A stretch of 64,000 nucleotides of DNA from Chelatococcus albus (GTDB lineage Bacteria > Pseudomonadota > Alphaproteobacteria > Rhizobiales > Beijerinckiaceae). Location: positions 324,309-388,308 of the forward strand of contig NZ_JASJEV010000001.1 in assembly GCF_030067675.1 (NCBI RefSeq), written 5' to 3'. Below the pieces are notes generated by a model that did no database searches, was not told where the DNA came from, and saw only the letters and a list, made by a program, of their open reading frames with translations. This document shows positions 45,063 through 56,364 of this stretch, piece after piece. How positions within the stretch are numbered: the first letter of the stretch is position 1; every line of letters begins with the position of its first letter. The position numbers were made by a program, and so were the translations under genes.

Positions 45063-45440
45063 ATGAGCGACATTCCTGCTCACACGATCCGCTTCGGCCG
45101 GATCGCCGCCACGCTGCCCGTCCGGGATATGGACCGTGCCCAGACCTTCTATGTGAACGTGCTCGGCTTCCGCAAAGTCTTCGAGAATGGAAATCCCGTC
45201 GGCTTCGCCATCCTGAAGAAGGACGAGGCGGAGCTCCATCTCACGCTGCAGCGCGACCATGCATCCGCGCCCTTCAACGTCGCGCATCTGATGGTCGATG
45301 ACGTGGATGCCCTCCATGCGCTTTGCCAGCGCGAGGGCCTGCGCATCGTCAAGGGCATCCGCGACAAGGACTATGGCCTCAGAGCCTTCGTCCTCGAAGA
45401 CCCGGACGGCAACCGCATCGACGTCGGCCAGCCGATCTGA
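45063..45440 (+). CDS. VOC-family (glyoxalase/bleomycin-resistance fold) protein
   Basis: A 125-residue protein of the vicinal oxygen chelate superfamily. The first half-module reads ATLPVRDMDRAQTFYVNVLG and the second NVAHLMVDDVDALHALCQRE, ending with GLRAFVLEDPDGNRIDVGQP, which holds the usual glutamate/aspartate metal position. The single-domain size fits bleomycin-resistance-like binding proteins as well as small lyases or dioxygenases. ATG 45063 is used because similarity starts there; the frame is open for 59 codons upstream without meaning. It stands alone between the MFS gene and parC. The ligand is not predictable. Confidence 0.83.
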   Translation: MSDIPAHTIRFGRIAATLPVRDMDRAQTFYVNVLGFRKVFENGNPVGFAILKKDEAELHLTLQRDHASAPFNVAHLMVDDVDALHALCQREGLRIVKGIRDKDYGLRAFVLEDPDGNRIDVGQPI

Positions 45441-45475
45441 GGGCCTTCAGGGACCGGGAAGGTCCGGAGGGCCCT
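45440..45475 (+). terminator. Nested hairpin after the VOC gene
   Basis: AGGGCC (45440-45445) pairs with GGCCCT (45470-45475), enclosing GGACC (45451-45455) and GGTCC (45461-45465). It starts at the last base of the VOC stop codon. No T-run follows, so termination strength is uncertain. Confidence 0.4.
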
Positions 45476-45746
45476 GCACGCGTTTGCGTCGACCGCTCGC
45501 GCAGCCCGAGCAGTTCCGAGATCGGTCAAGAAGGCATGGCCGGGCCCCCCGGCCATCCCGGTTGCCGAGGCGCGGCCAGGACGCACGGGCTGTTCGTCCA
45601 GCATCGAATCGACGACCGGAACAGGGGCAGGCAGAAGGGATGGGCCGACCAGTCCCCGACCTTCTCGGGAACCAGCGCCGCGCGCCGGAGACAGGGGGCG
45701 GGCAGATTGACGGGCTGCGGCCTGCGCACGGCGTGCCTGCCGCGAC
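45441..45746. other. Gene-free gap between convergent VOC and parC genes
   Basis: About 306 bases lie between the VOC stop and the parC stop. Beyond the hairpin at its left end I see no gene, RNA, repeat or promoter. Open frames that cross it have the base pattern of antisense readings in GC-rich DNA and no recognisable motif. Confidence 0.6.
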
Positions 45747-47993
<2,247 letters not shown>

Positions 47994-48220
47994 GCGCGTC
48001 GTCTATCCCCTCTCGCTGGCGGAACGGATAGCGAACCAACCTCCCCGGCGCAAGCACGGCTGGCGCCCGCCACGCCCTCAGCGAGTGCTGCCGGTGATGA
48101 TGTCATCGTCGGCGTCGCTCGCCGGCCGAGCCTGTCCGCCATCCGTGGCGGTGACATATCGCCCGATCTCGCACGAGGCGGGCAACCCAAGATTGGGATA
48201 ATGTGCCTTGTGCGCAGCCC

Positions 48221-48952
48221 TCAACCCTCCGACCGAAGCGCGAGGTCCACGAAGCGGGCCCGCGCCTCGGGCAGGGAGAGGCCGCGCGGCTCGAAGACGC
48301 GGCGATTCAGGAAGAAGCCGGTCAGTGCGAAGCCCGCGGCGATGTCCGGCGGCGTGGGGGGCGCGAGCACCGGGCCCTCGCGCAGGAAGGCGGGCAGGGC
48401 GAGCAGCTTGTCCCTGTAGGGTTCGCCTGCAGCCGCCGAAACGGCGCGCCCGGACCTGGGCGAGACGTAGACGAGCTCCTGCGTCGCGCCGGTGGCGGCG
48501 CATTCACCGAGATCGAGCCCGAAGCCGAGCTCGGCGAGCATGGCGAGCTCGAAGCGCGCCATGAGCGCGGGGGCGATGTCGGGATCGTCGAGCTTGTCGA
48601 CGAGGACGCTCAGTGCCTCGAAGATCGGCGGATGCGGATCGCGCTCGGGCAGAAGACGCAGCAGCGCCGTCAGATTGGCGAGCCCGTAGAGCGCCAGCGC
48701 AGAATCGATGAAGCGCGCGGCGCGCATCTCGGAGCCTTCGATGGCGAAATGGCCGAGATGCTCCTCGATGCGGGCGCGCCAGGCGACGGTCACGCCGTTG
48801 CCGGGCTGCAGGGCCGGCTGCAGCCGCGAGGACCGGCCGCCCCGCACGAGGCCGAGGTGGCGCCCGTGGTCGCGCGTCATCAGTTCAAGGATGACATTCG
48901 CCTCCCCGTGCCGCTTCACGCCCAGGATGATGCCGTCGTCACGCCACTCCAT
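48221..48952 (-). CDS. recO: DNA repair protein RecO
   Basis: RecO works with RecR to load RecA on SSB-coated single strands. The 243-residue protein has an OB-fold N-terminus ([40 protein letters not shown]), a helical middle, and a C-terminal region in which the zinc-binding cysteines of some RecO proteins are reduced to one ([20 protein letters not shown]). GGACGACC precedes ATG 48952. It is usually contiguous with era in related genomes; here a plus-strand flavoprotein gene separates the two. parC follows after a 227-base gap with no gene. Confidence 0.93.
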   Translation of the reverse strand: MEWRDDGIILGVKRHGEANVILELMTRDHGRHLGLVRGGRSSRLQPALQPGNGVTVAWRARIEEHLGHFAIEGSEMRAARFIDSALALYGLANLTALLRLLPERDPHPPIFEALSVLVDKLDDPDIAPALMARFELAMLAELGFGLDLGECAATGATQELVYVSPRSGRAVSAAAGEPYRDKLLALPAFLREGPVLAPPTPPDIAAGFALTGFFLNRRVFEPRGLSLPEARARFVDLALRSEG

Positions 48953-49112
48953 GGTCGTCCATGCCGCAGCCTCTCCCCCTCGCGCTTCGGCCCCGACGAG
49001 CGATAGGATGCCGCCCTCGTCCTGTCGAGCGGTCCCGTGCAGCCGGGCTGGGCGCTGCCCGAGGCGCGGGCAAATCCGGGTGCGACCCTTTTATTGCGCG
49101 GAGGAGATTGGG

Positions 49113-49745
49113 ATGGGCGCTGACGACGCGGATGTGGATACGGTCACGAGCCTCGGCGGGCTGCGGCGCATCTATGCCGCACCGCGGGAGGTCATCGAGA
49201 AGAAGCGGCTCGCCCGGCTCGACGCCCACGCCCGAGCCTTCATCGCCCATTCGCCCTTCCTCGTGCTCGCCACCGCGGACGCCCAGGGCCGCGCCGACGC
49301 CTCCCCGCGCGGCGACAGGCCGGGTTTCGTCAAGGTATTCGGCGATACGACGCTGGAGCTCCCCGACAGACCCGGCAACAATCTGATCGACTCGTTGCGC
49401 AACATCCTCGCCAACCCGAGGGTCGGCCTCGTCTTCCTGGTGCCCGGCCGCGACGAGACCCTGCGCGTCAACGGCCGCGCCCGCATCCGTGCGGGACGGG
49501 AGACGCTGGAGCGGCACGCGGTCGACGGCAAGCTGCCGCGCAGCGTCCTCGAGATCACGGCGGAGGAGGTCTACTTCCATTGCGGCAAGGCGCTGATCCG
49601 CTCGAGACTCTGGGAGCCCGAGGCGCAGGCGGGGGCCGAAGCGCTGCCGAGCCTGGGCCGAATCCTCGCCGACCAGATCGCGGGCGAGAACGCCGAGGCG
49701 CTGGAGAAGGGGCTGCGGGAATCCTACGAGAAGCGGCTCTACTGA
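49113..49745 (+). CDS. PNPOx-like FMN flavoprotein (MSMEG_1061 type)
   Basis: A 210-residue protein of the pyridoxamine 5'-phosphate oxidase-like split-barrel family. Visible are FLVLATADAQGRADASPRGD (FMN phosphate-binding strand pair), KVFGDTTLELPDRPGNNLID, NILANPRVGLVFLVPGRDET and TAEEVYFHCGKALIRSRLW; this set matches the MSMEG_1061-type oxidoreductases rather than true PdxH. GGAGGAG upstream of ATG 49113 is a strong ribosome site. It is transcribed against both flanking genes, recO and era, and ends 20 bases from the era stop. Substrate unknown; a general flavin or quinone oxidoreductase is likely. Confidence 0.85.
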   Translation: MGADDADVDTVTSLGGLRRIYAAPREVIEKKRLARLDAHARAFIAHSPFLVLATADAQGRADASPRGDRPGFVKVFGDTTLELPDRPGNNLIDSLRNILANPRVGLVFLVPGRDETLRVNGRARIRAGRETLERHAVDGKLPRSVLEITAEEVYFHCGKALIRSRLWEPEAQAGAEALPSLGRILADQIAGENAEALEKGLRESYEKRLY

Positions 49746-49765
49746 GCCGCGCCCTTCGGGGCCCG

Positions 49766-50704
49766 TCAGCGCCCCTTCGGGAATTCGAGCCCCATCTCCC
49801 GATAGCGCTCCGGATCGTCGCCCCAGCGCTCGCGCACCTTCACGAAGAGGAAGAGGTGCACCTTGGCTTCGGCGACCTCAGCGATTTCGGCGCGGGCTGC
49901 CGAGCCGATGGCCTTGATCGTCTGGCCGGCCTTGCCGAGCACGATCTTCCGCTGGCTCTCGCGCTCGACGAAGATCGTCTGCTCGATGCGCACGGAACCA
50001 TCCGGCAGTTCCTTCCACTGGTCGGTCTCGACCGTGGAGGCATAAGGCAGCTCGTCGTGCAGACGCTCGAACAGCTTCTCGCGCGTGATCTCGGCCGCCA
50101 GCATGCGCAGCGGCGCATCCGAGATCTGGTCCTCGGGGTAGAGCCAGGGCCCCTTGGGCATGAAGCCCGCGAGCTTGTGCAGCAAATGCGGGACGCCATC
50201 GCCGTTGGCGGCCGCGATCATGAAGGTCTCGTCGAAGGCAAGCCGGGCGTTGAGATCGGCCGCGAGCTTCAGGAGCGAGGAGCGTTCGACGAGGTCGATC
50301 TTGTTGAGAATCAAAATCTTGCGCTGCTTCAGCTCGGGCAGTTTCGCAAGAATGCGCTCGCTCTCCTCGTCGAGCCCCCGACGGGCATCGACGAGCAGGC
50401 ACACGACATCCGCGTCGCCCGCTCCGCCCCAGGCTGTCGTCACCATGGCGCGGTCGAGGCGGCGCTTGGGCTGGAAGATGCCGGGCGTGTCGACAAAGAC
50501 GATCTGGGCCGTCCCCTCCATCGCGATGCCGCGCACGAGGGCGCGCGTCGTCTGCACCTTGCGCGAGACAATGGAGACCTTGGTGCCGACGAGCGCGTTG
50601 ATGAGCGTCGACTTGCCGGCGTTCGGAGCGCCGATGAGCGCGACGAAACCGCACCGGGTTTCCGCCGTCGCTTCCCGGGCGGCGGTGGTCGAATCGTCAG
50701 CCAT
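49766..50704 (-). CDS. era: GTPase Era
   Basis: Era is a GTPase that binds the 3' end of 16S rRNA and helps 30S maturation. The 312-residue protein has G1 (GAPNAGKST), the switch I region (SIVSRKVQTTRALVRG), G3 (DTPG), G4 (NKID) and a C-terminal KH domain (VERESQRKIVLGKAGQTIKA with the GKAGQ loop). ATG 50704 is chosen; it overlaps the rnc stop by eight bases, so the two are coupled. It lies in the acpS-lepB-rnc-era order. Confidence 0.97.
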   Translation of the reverse strand: MADDSTTAAREATAETRCGFVALIGAPNAGKSTLINALVGTKVSIVSRKVQTTRALVRGIAMEGTAQIVFVDTPGIFQPKRRLDRAMVTTAWGGAGDADVVCLLVDARRGLDEESERILAKLPELKQRKILILNKIDLVERSSLLKLAADLNARLAFDETFMIAAANGDGVPHLLHKLAGFMPKGPWLYPEDQISDAPLRMLAAEITREKLFERLHDELPYASTVETDQWKELPDGSVRIEQTIFVERESQRKIVLGKAGQTIKAIGSAARAEIAEVAEAKVHLFLFVKVRERWGDDPERYREMGLEFPKGR

Positions 50705-51410
50705 GACTGTCAGCTTTCCAGATGCCTTCACGCTGCAGGAAGCCGGCGGCGGCGGCCTGCTCCGCCACGCGCTTGGAAGCGCCCTCACCCACGGCGTCGG
50801 CCAGTCCCTCGACCTTCACGGCGATGCGGAACATCGGTGCATGGTCGGGCCCCGACCGCGTCACGAGATCGTAGGTCGGCGCCGGCAGGCCCCGCCCCTG
50901 CGCCCATTCCTGCAACGCGGTCTTCGCGTCGCGGAGCGGCCGGCGGGGCGCATGCATGCGCTCGGTGAAGGCGCGCTCCACGACGCCCCTCGCCGCCCCG
51001 TAGCCGCCGTCGAGGAAGACCGCGCCCACGATCGCCTCGCACACGTCGGCAAGGATCGCCCGGTTGCGCCGCCCGCCGGAGGCGACCTCACCGTCGCCGA
51101 GCTTGAGATGCGGGCCGACTTCCCAGGCGGTGGCGACTTCGGCGCAGCTCTCCTTGCGCACGAGTTCGGCAAGGCGCCGCGAGAGCTCGCCCTCCTCCGC
51201 ACTCGGGAAGGCGGCGAAGAGCATGTCCGACACGCATAGCCCGAGCACCCGGTCGCCGAGGAATTCGAGGCGCTGATAGGTGCGCGTCTTGTCCGAATGC
51301 ACCGCGCTGACATGCGTCAGCGCGCGCTCGAGCAGATCCGCATCGGCGAAACGATGGCCGATCCTCGCTTCCAGAAGCGCCCGATCGGGCGCACGGCGTC
51401 TGGCGCTCAT
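50697..51410 (-). CDS. rnc: Ribonuclease III
   Basis: RNase III cuts double-stranded RNA, including rRNA precursors. The 237-residue protein has the catalytic signature RLEFLGDRVLGLCVSDMLF, the second acidic site ADVCEAIVGAVFLDGGYGAA, and a C-terminal dsRNA-binding domain (DAKTALQEWAQGRGLPAPTY, then RIAVKVEGLADAVGEGASKR with the final AEQAAA helix). It starts four bases after the lepB stop and overlaps era. Confidence 0.96.
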   Translation of the reverse strand: MSARRRAPDRALLEARIGHRFADADLLERALTHVSAVHSDKTRTYQRLEFLGDRVLGLCVSDMLFAAFPSAEEGELSRRLAELVRKESCAEVATAWEVGPHLKLGDGEVASGGRRNRAILADVCEAIVGAVFLDGGYGAARGVVERAFTERMHAPRRPLRDAKTALQEWAQGRGLPAPTYDLVTRSGPDHAPMFRIAVKVEGLADAVGEGASKRVAEQAAAAGFLQREGIWKADSHG

Positions 51411-51414
51411 CGCC

Positions 51415-52185
51415 TTACTTCACCGGTGTGAACAGGCGGCTCCAGCGCACTGTCCACGGCCATTCCCACACCTTCCAGCCCGACGCGCCCTCGTCGATCG
51501 AGAAGAAGATGATCTCGGCCCGGCCGACGAGATTCGCGAAGGGGACGTACCCGACCGAGCTCTCATCGCGGCTGTCGGTGGAATTGTCGCGGTTGTCGCC
51601 CATCATGAAGTAGTGGCCGGGAGGCACCTTGTAGACGTAGGTGTTGTCCCAATAGCCCCTGTCGCCGTCGCGCTCGACGATGACGTGGCTGACGCCGCCG
51701 GGAAGCGTCTCGCGGTACGCCGGGACTTCGACATCGCGCCCCCAGGCGTCCTGCGACCGGTAATTGCCGATGCGCTCGCGCTTCACCGGCTGGCCGTTGA
51801 TGTGCAGGACGCCGTCGATCATCTGCACGGTGTCACCCGGCAGGCCGATGACGCGCTTGATGTAGTCGGTCGAATTGTCCTTCGGCAGCTTGAAGACGGC
51901 GATGTCGCCGCGCTTCGGCTCCGACGCCCAGACACGCCCCGACAGTGGCGCCAGACCAAAGGGGAAGGAGTAGCGCGAATAGCCGTAGGAATATTTCGAG
52001 ACGAAGAGATAGTCGCCGATGAGGAGCGTCGGAATGAGCGAGCCGGAAGGGATGTTGAACGGCTGGAACAGGAAGGTGCGCACCACGAGCGCGATGAGGA
52101 GCGCCTGGATGACGACTTTGACCGTCTCGAGGACCCCGCCCTCGGATGTCTTCTTGGCGCTCTGGTCCACGCGGGCTCGCTCCAT
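51415..52185 (-). CDS. lepB: Signal peptidase I
   Basis: LepB removes signal peptides of secreted proteins at the periplasmic face of the inner membrane. The 256-residue protein has one N-terminal membrane helix (about 20-42), the catalytic serine in FNIPSGSLIPTL, the general-base lysine in DYIKRVIGLPGDTVQ, and the box E motif MMGDNRDNSTDSR. The residue after the serine is Leu, not the common Met. AAGGAAG lies eight bases before ATG 52185. It sits between acpS and rnc. Confidence 0.96.
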   Translation of the reverse strand: MERARVDQSAKKTSEGGVLETVKVVIQALLIALVVRTFLFQPFNIPSGSLIPTLLIGDYLFVSKYSYGYSRYSFPFGLAPLSGRVWASEPKRGDIAVFKLPKDNSTDYIKRVIGLPGDTVQMIDGVLHINGQPVKRERIGNYRSQDAWGRDVEVPAYRETLPGGVSHVIVERDGDRGYWDNTYVYKVPPGHYFMMGDNRDNSTDSRDESSVGYVPFANLVGRAEIIFFSIDEGASGWKVWEWPWTVRWSRLFTPVK

Positions 52186-52276
52186 GGGAAAAACTTCCTT
52201 GCCGGTTTCTTCCGGCCTCGCGAGGGTCTAGCCGATGCCGTGAGGCGCCGCAACGCATGCGGCCGCCACGGCCCCC

Positions 52277-52699
52277 TCAGGTGGGGGCTTGCCCTCCCCG
52301 CGGCAACGGTCGCGCCTCGATGACGACGAAGGCCTGCGCGATCGGCGGATCGTCGGTCAGCGTCACATGCACGACCGCCTCGTGCCCAGCGGGCGTCAGC
52401 GCTTCCAGCCGGGCGAGCGCGCCGCCGGTCAGCCGCATCGTCGGCCGGCCGCCCGGCAGGTTCACGACCTCCATGTCGCGCCAGAAGACGCCATGGCTCA
52501 TGCCGGTGCCGAGCGCCTTGGCGCAGGCCTCCTTGGCGGCGAAGCGGCGGGCGTAGGAAGGGGCGCGCGCGGCCCGGCGGTCACTCTTCAGCCGCTCGCC
52601 CTCGGTGAAGACGCGATGCGTGAAGCGTTCGCCGAAACGCTCCAGCGAGCGGGCGATGCGCGTGATGTCGCACAGGTCGGAACCGATGCCGATGATCAT
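52277..52699 (-). CDS. acpS: Holo-[acyl-carrier-protein] synthase
   Basis: AcpS transfers the phosphopantetheine arm from CoA to acyl carrier protein. The 140-residue protein begins [20 protein letters not shown] with the metal-binding aspartate, then has [11 protein letters not shown] and the second signature [16 protein letters not shown], whose glutamate completes the site. ATG 52699 overlaps the pdxJ stop as ATGA, so the two are coupled. lepB follows after 91 bases. Confidence 0.96.
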   Translation of the reverse strand: MIIGIGSDLCDITRIARSLERFGERFTHRVFTEGERLKSDRRAARAPSYARRFAAKEACAKALGTGMSHGVFWRDMEVVNLPGGRPTMRLTGGALARLEALTPAGHEAVVHVTLTDDPPIAQAFVVIEARPLPRGGQAPT

Positions 52700-53457
52700 G
52701 GGTCGCGGGCCGCCCTTCTCCCCTCCTCCATGGCCGCGCGCATGGCGGCGATGGACGCCTCGAGCCCCACGAAGATGGCCTCGCCGATCAGAAAATGCCC
52801 GATGTTCAGTTCGACGATCTGCGGAATCGCGGCGACGGGCCCGACGGAGCCGGTCGTCAGGCCGTGCCCCGCGTGGATCTCGAGGCCGCAGGCCGCGCCG
52901 TGCGCCGCGGCGCGGCGCAGGCGTTCGAGCTCGCCGGCGACGCGCTCGGCCTGCCCCTCGATCACCGCCTCGCAATAGGTGCCGGTGTGCAGCTCGACGA
53001 CGGGGGCGCCGAGCGCGGCGGCAGCCTCCATCGCCCGCTCCTCCGGTTCCACGAACAGCGATACGCGGATGCCTGCATCCTTGAGCCGGGCGATCACCGA
53101 CGGCAACTGCGCCCGCGCGCCGACGATGTCGAGGCCGCCTTCGGTCGTGCGCTCCTCGCGCTTTTCCGGCACGAGGCAAGCGGCGTGTGGTCGGGTGGCG
53201 AGCGCGATCTCCACCATCTCGGGCGTGGCCGCCATCTCGAAATTGAGCGGGACGGAGAGTTCAGCCTTGAGGCGGGCGATATCGTCGTCACGAATGTGGC
53301 GACGATCCTCGCGCAGATGCGCCGTGATGCCGTCCGCGCCAGCCCTGACGGCAAGGTGAGCCGCCTGCACGGGATCCGGGTGGGCGCCGCCGCGCGCGTT
53401 GCGCACGGTTGCCACATGGTCGATGTTCACGCCGAGTCGCAGGGGGGAAAGTGCCAT
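52696..53457 (-). CDS. pdxJ: Pyridoxine 5'-phosphate synthase
   Basis: PdxJ condenses 1-deoxyxylulose 5-phosphate with 3-amino-1-hydroxyacetone phosphate to pyridoxine phosphate in the DXP-dependent vitamin B6 route. The 253-residue TIM barrel shows [66 protein letters not shown] and [16 protein letters not shown], all conserved. ATG 53457 is used; the frame is open far upstream without similarity. It diverges from rpsF over 299 bases, which must hold both promoters but show no other gene. Confidence 0.96.
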   Translation of the reverse strand: MALSPLRLGVNIDHVATVRNARGGAHPDPVQAAHLAVRAGADGITAHLREDRRHIRDDDIARLKAELSVPLNFEMAATPEMVEIALATRPHAACLVPEKREERTTEGGLDIVGARAQLPSVIARLKDAGIRVSLFVEPEERAMEAAAALGAPVVELHTGTYCEAVIEGQAERVAGELERLRRAAAHGAACGLEIHAGHGLTTGSVGPVAAIPQIVELNIGHFLIGEAIFVGLEASIAAMRAAMEEGRRAARDP

Positions 53458-53756
53458 GGCCGTCAGCTCCTGAGCCTTCCGCCGGATGTAGAGGAAGCGG
53501 GGCGCCGGCGCCAGAGCGCATTGCCCGGCGGCAAAGGCTTGCCTTTCCGGCGCCGAGAGCGTATGGACGCGGCCTCGCGTTCGCTCCGGCCGGGGGCTGA
53601 ACGGACGGCGGTTCGCCCGAGCGGCGGCCGCAGGGCCATCAGGTCCGACGTCCCGTGTCTCCGCCTTCGAACATTCCGCTCGGGCCTTGGCGACGAGGCT
53701 CGAAGGGCTTGGCGCCGCTGCGAACGCTGATCGAGAACGCAAGGAAAAGGCCACAC

Positions 53757-54224
53757 ATGCCTCTCTATGAGCACGTGTTCCTGGCGCGCCAGGACGTGAC
53801 CTCGCAGCAGGTCGATGCCCTCGTCGAGCAGTACAAGGGCGTCATCGAGGCGAACGGCGGCAAGGTCGAGAAGACCGAGTACTGGGGCGTGAAGTCCCTC
53901 GCCTATCGCATCAAGAAGAACCGCAAGGCCCATTTCACGCTCCTCAACATCGACGCTCCGCACCCGGCGGTTGCCGAGATGGAGCGCCAGATGCGCATCA
54001 ACGAGGACGTGCTGCGCTTCCTGACGGTGCGCGTCGAGGAGCTCGAGGCCGGTCCCTCGGCCATGATGCAGAAGCGTGACCGCGACGACCGCGGCGAGCG
54101 TGGCGAGCGCGGCTTCGGCGGCGACCGCGGCTTTGGTGGCGGCCGCTTCGGTGGCGACCGCGGCCCCCGCGGCGACCGCCGTCCGCGTGACGTTGCCGGC
54201 GACTCCGCCTCGGAGGAGAACTGA
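53757..54224 (+). CDS. rpsF: 30S ribosomal protein S6 with RG-rich tail
   Basis: S6 binds S18 and 16S rRNA in the platform of the small subunit. Residues 1-100 are the standard fold ([60 protein letters not shown]). The last 45 or so residues form a low-complexity tail rich in Arg, Gly and Asp with [14 protein letters not shown] and [13 protein letters not shown] repeats. ATG 53757 is chosen over upstream starts because similarity begins there. It leads the rpsF-rpsR-DUF2232-rplI operon, with rpsR two bases after its stop. Confidence 0.96.
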   Translation: MPLYEHVFLARQDVTSQQVDALVEQYKGVIEANGGKVEKTEYWGVKSLAYRIKKNRKAHFTLLNIDAPHPAVAEMERQMRINEDVLRFLTVRVEELEAGPSAMMQKRDRDDRGERGERGFGGDRGFGGGRFGGDRGPRGDRRPRDVAGDSASEEN

Positions 54225-54226
54225 CC

Positions 54227-54466
54227 ATGACGACCGCTGCTCCCCGCCGCCCCTTCTTCCGCCGCCGCAAGACCTGCCCGTTCTCGGGCGTCAACGCGCC
54301 GAAGATCGACTACAAGGACACTCGCCTGCTCTCGCGCTACATCTCCGAGCGCGGCAAGATCGTGCCCTCCCGCATCACGGCCGTCTCGGCCAAGAAGCAG
54401 CGCGAACTCGCCCAGGCGATCAAGCGCGCCCGCTTCCTCGGCCTGCTGCCCTACGTGATCAAGTGA
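54227..54466 (+). CDS. rpsR: 30S ribosomal protein S18
   Basis: S18 pairs with S6 on the small subunit. The 79-residue protein has the basic N-terminus [15 protein letters not shown], then [20 protein letters not shown] and the conserved [20 protein letters not shown]. It follows rpsF directly (two-base gap), so the pair is co-translated in equal amounts. Confidence 0.97.
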   Translation: MTTAAPRRPFFRRRKTCPFSGVNAPKIDYKDTRLLSRYISERGKIVPSRITAVSAKKQRELAQAIKRARFLGLLPYVIK

Positions 54467-54654
54467 GGCCGGCGCCCCGCGATTGCGCCGAGGCGATGTC
54501 CGGGGTACTGACCTAGAGAACGGTCCGGGCGGGCGCCGCCCGGGCATTCCGACGCGAAACGTCGCCTCCCGGACCACCGCCAAGGCCGGGGGGTATGTTG
54601 GGGCGGGCCCCGATCCGCCTCTAACCCTGCAGGAAGCAGCGGGACAGCAGGACG

Positions 54655-55629
54655 ATGACGACGATCCTTGCAATCGGCACCGGAGCGGGCCTCGTCTCGG
54701 CCCTCCTGTTCGCAGTGGTGATCACCGGATCGCCGCTGGCCGTTCTCCTGTCTTACATTGCGCCGCTGCCCGTCCTCATCGCCGCGCTGGGCTGGAACCA
54801 CCGGGCCGGAATCGTCGCGACCGCCGCCGGCGCCCTCGCGACGGCCTTCGCCTTCAGCCTCACCGCCGGCGTCACCTTCGCACTCGGCGTCGGCATTCCC
54901 GCCTGGTGGCTCGCCTATCTCGCGCTGCTCGGCCGTCCGGCGAGCGCGGGCGAAGTCGAGTGGTACCCGCTCGGGCGCCTGCTCGGCTGGATCGCCGCGG
55001 TCGCCGCACTGGTCACGCTCGCCGGCGCCCTTGCCCTCGGCGGCAGCTACGACAGCTATCTCTCCACCATGCGCCAGGCGGTCGAGACGATCCTGAGTGG
55101 CCGTCCCGGCGCGCCCGCCAGCGGAACGACCGAACTGCCCGGCGGCATGCCGATGGCCGACCTCGTCAGGATCATCGTTGCCCTGGTGCCGATCATGACC
55201 GCGGCCTCCCTGGTGCCGATGCTCGCCGCCAATCTGTGGCTCGCGGCCAAGGTCGTGTCCGTCTCGGGCCGGCTGCCGCGGCCCTGGCCCTCGATCCCGG
55301 ATCTCGCACTGCCGCGCGAGGCCCTGCCGGCGCTCGCCGTTTCCATCGTGGCGGCACTCGTCGCCGACGGCTTCCCCGCCCTGTTCGCCCAGGCGTTGGC
55401 GGGGGCGCTCAGCACCGCCTTCGCCCTGCAGGGCCTGGCGACCGTGCATGCGCTGACGCGCGGCAAGACGAGCCGCGGGGCGCTCCTCGGGGCCGTCTAC
55501 CTGCTCGTCGTCGTCTTCCTCGTCTGGGTGCTGCCACTGCTCGCGCTCGGTGGCATCGCCGAAGCCCTCTTCCGCCTGCGTGAGCGGTGGGGAGAAGGAC
55601 TGCCCCGCTCGCGCGACCTGACATCCTGA
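54655..55629 (+). CDS. DUF2232 family membrane protein
   Basis: A 324-residue inner-membrane protein of the DUF2232 family with eight to nine predicted helices; function unknown. It starts [20 protein letters not shown], has [20 protein letters not shown] in the second helix region, [15 protein letters not shown] in the fourth, and a conserved segment [20 protein letters not shown] late in the protein. The overall pattern resembles ECF-type S components and the YybS group, which also lies between ribosomal genes, rpsR and rplI. An unknown vitamin or ion transport role is therefore possible. ATG 54655 follows a 188-base gap after rpsR. Confidence 0.85.
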   Translation: MTTILAIGTGAGLVSALLFAVVITGSPLAVLLSYIAPLPVLIAALGWNHRAGIVATAAGALATAFAFSLTAGVTFALGVGIPAWWLAYLALLGRPASAGEVEWYPLGRLLGWIAAVAALVTLAGALALGGSYDSYLSTMRQAVETILSGRPGAPASGTTELPGGMPMADLVRIIVALVPIMTAASLVPMLAANLWLAAKVVSVSGRLPRPWPSIPDLALPREALPALAVSIVAALVADGFPALFAQALAGALSTAFALQGLATVHALTRGKTSRGALLGAVYLLVVVFLVWVLPLLALGGIAEALFRLRERWGEGLPRSRDLTS

Positions 55630-55658
55630 ACGATCCGAACCGACAAAGGAGAACCACC

Positions 55659-56222
55659 ATGGAAGTGATCCTGCTCGAGCGCGTCGCCAAGCTCGGCCAG
55701 ATGGGCGAGACCGTCCGCGTCAAGGATGGCTTCGCCCGCAATTTCCTGCTGCCGCGCGGCAAGGCCCTGCGCGCCACGAAGGCCAACAAGGAGCGCTTCG
55801 AGGCCCAGCGCGCCCAGCTCGAGGCCCGCAACCTCGAGCTGAAGAAGGAGGCCGAGGGCGTGGCCGCCAAGCTCGACGGCGAGAGCTTCGTCGTCATCCG
55901 CCAGGCCGGTGAGACCGGCGTGCTCTACGGCTCGGTCGCGGCGCGCGACGTCGCCGAGACGCTGACCGCGGGCGGCTTCACGGTCGGCCGCAACCAGATC
56001 GTCCTCAACGCGCCGATCAAGACGCTCGGCCTGCACAACGTGCCGGTCAGCCTGCACCCGGAGGTCGAGGTGAAGGTGACGATCAACGTCGCCCGCAGCC
56101 CCGAGGAGGCCGAGCGCCAGGCCCGCGGCGAGGCCGTCACCACGCGCGAGGAGTTGAGCCTCGACGATCTCGGCCTCGAGGTGGGCGCAGCCCTCGCCGA
56201 GTCGGCGGAAGGCGAAGCCTGA
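55659..56222 (+). CDS. rplI: 50S ribosomal protein L9
   Basis: L9 binds 23S rRNA domain V with its N-terminal domain and projects a long helix from the ribosome. The 187-residue protein has [40 protein letters not shown], the long connecting helix (about residues 45-75), and a C-terminal domain ([17 protein letters not shown]), then an acidic tail of about 35 residues longer than in E. coli L9. AAAGGAGAACCACC before ATG 55659 is a strong ribosome site. It is the last gene of the operon and is followed by a strong terminator. Confidence 0.97.
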   Translation: MEVILLERVAKLGQMGETVRVKDGFARNFLLPRGKALRATKANKERFEAQRAQLEARNLELKKEAEGVAAKLDGESFVVIRQAGETGVLYGSVAARDVAETLTAGGFTVGRNQIVLNAPIKTLGLHNVPVSLHPEVEVKVTINVARSPEEAERQARGEAVTTREELSLDDLGLEVGAALAESAEGEA

Positions 56223-56254
56223 TCTCTCGCATCCCGCAGCTCATGCGTTTCGTG

Positions 56255-56287
56255 ACGGGCGCCGTTTCGACGGCGCCCGTTGCTTTT
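56255..56287 (+). terminator. Intrinsic terminator with UUCG loop after rplI
   Basis: ACGGGCGCCGT (56255-56265), loop TTCG (56266-56269) and ACGGCGCCCGT (56270-56280) form an 11-pair stem with the extra-stable UUCG tetraloop, followed by TGCTTTTT. It ends the rpsF-rpsR-DUF2232-rplI operon. Confidence 0.92.
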
Positions 56288-56364
56288 TGGCCTGCCCGTT
56301 CCATATCTTCTTACCGATGCCGGGTGCCGCCCCGAAGCGGCATCGCCCAGAGACGGAGCGGCCC

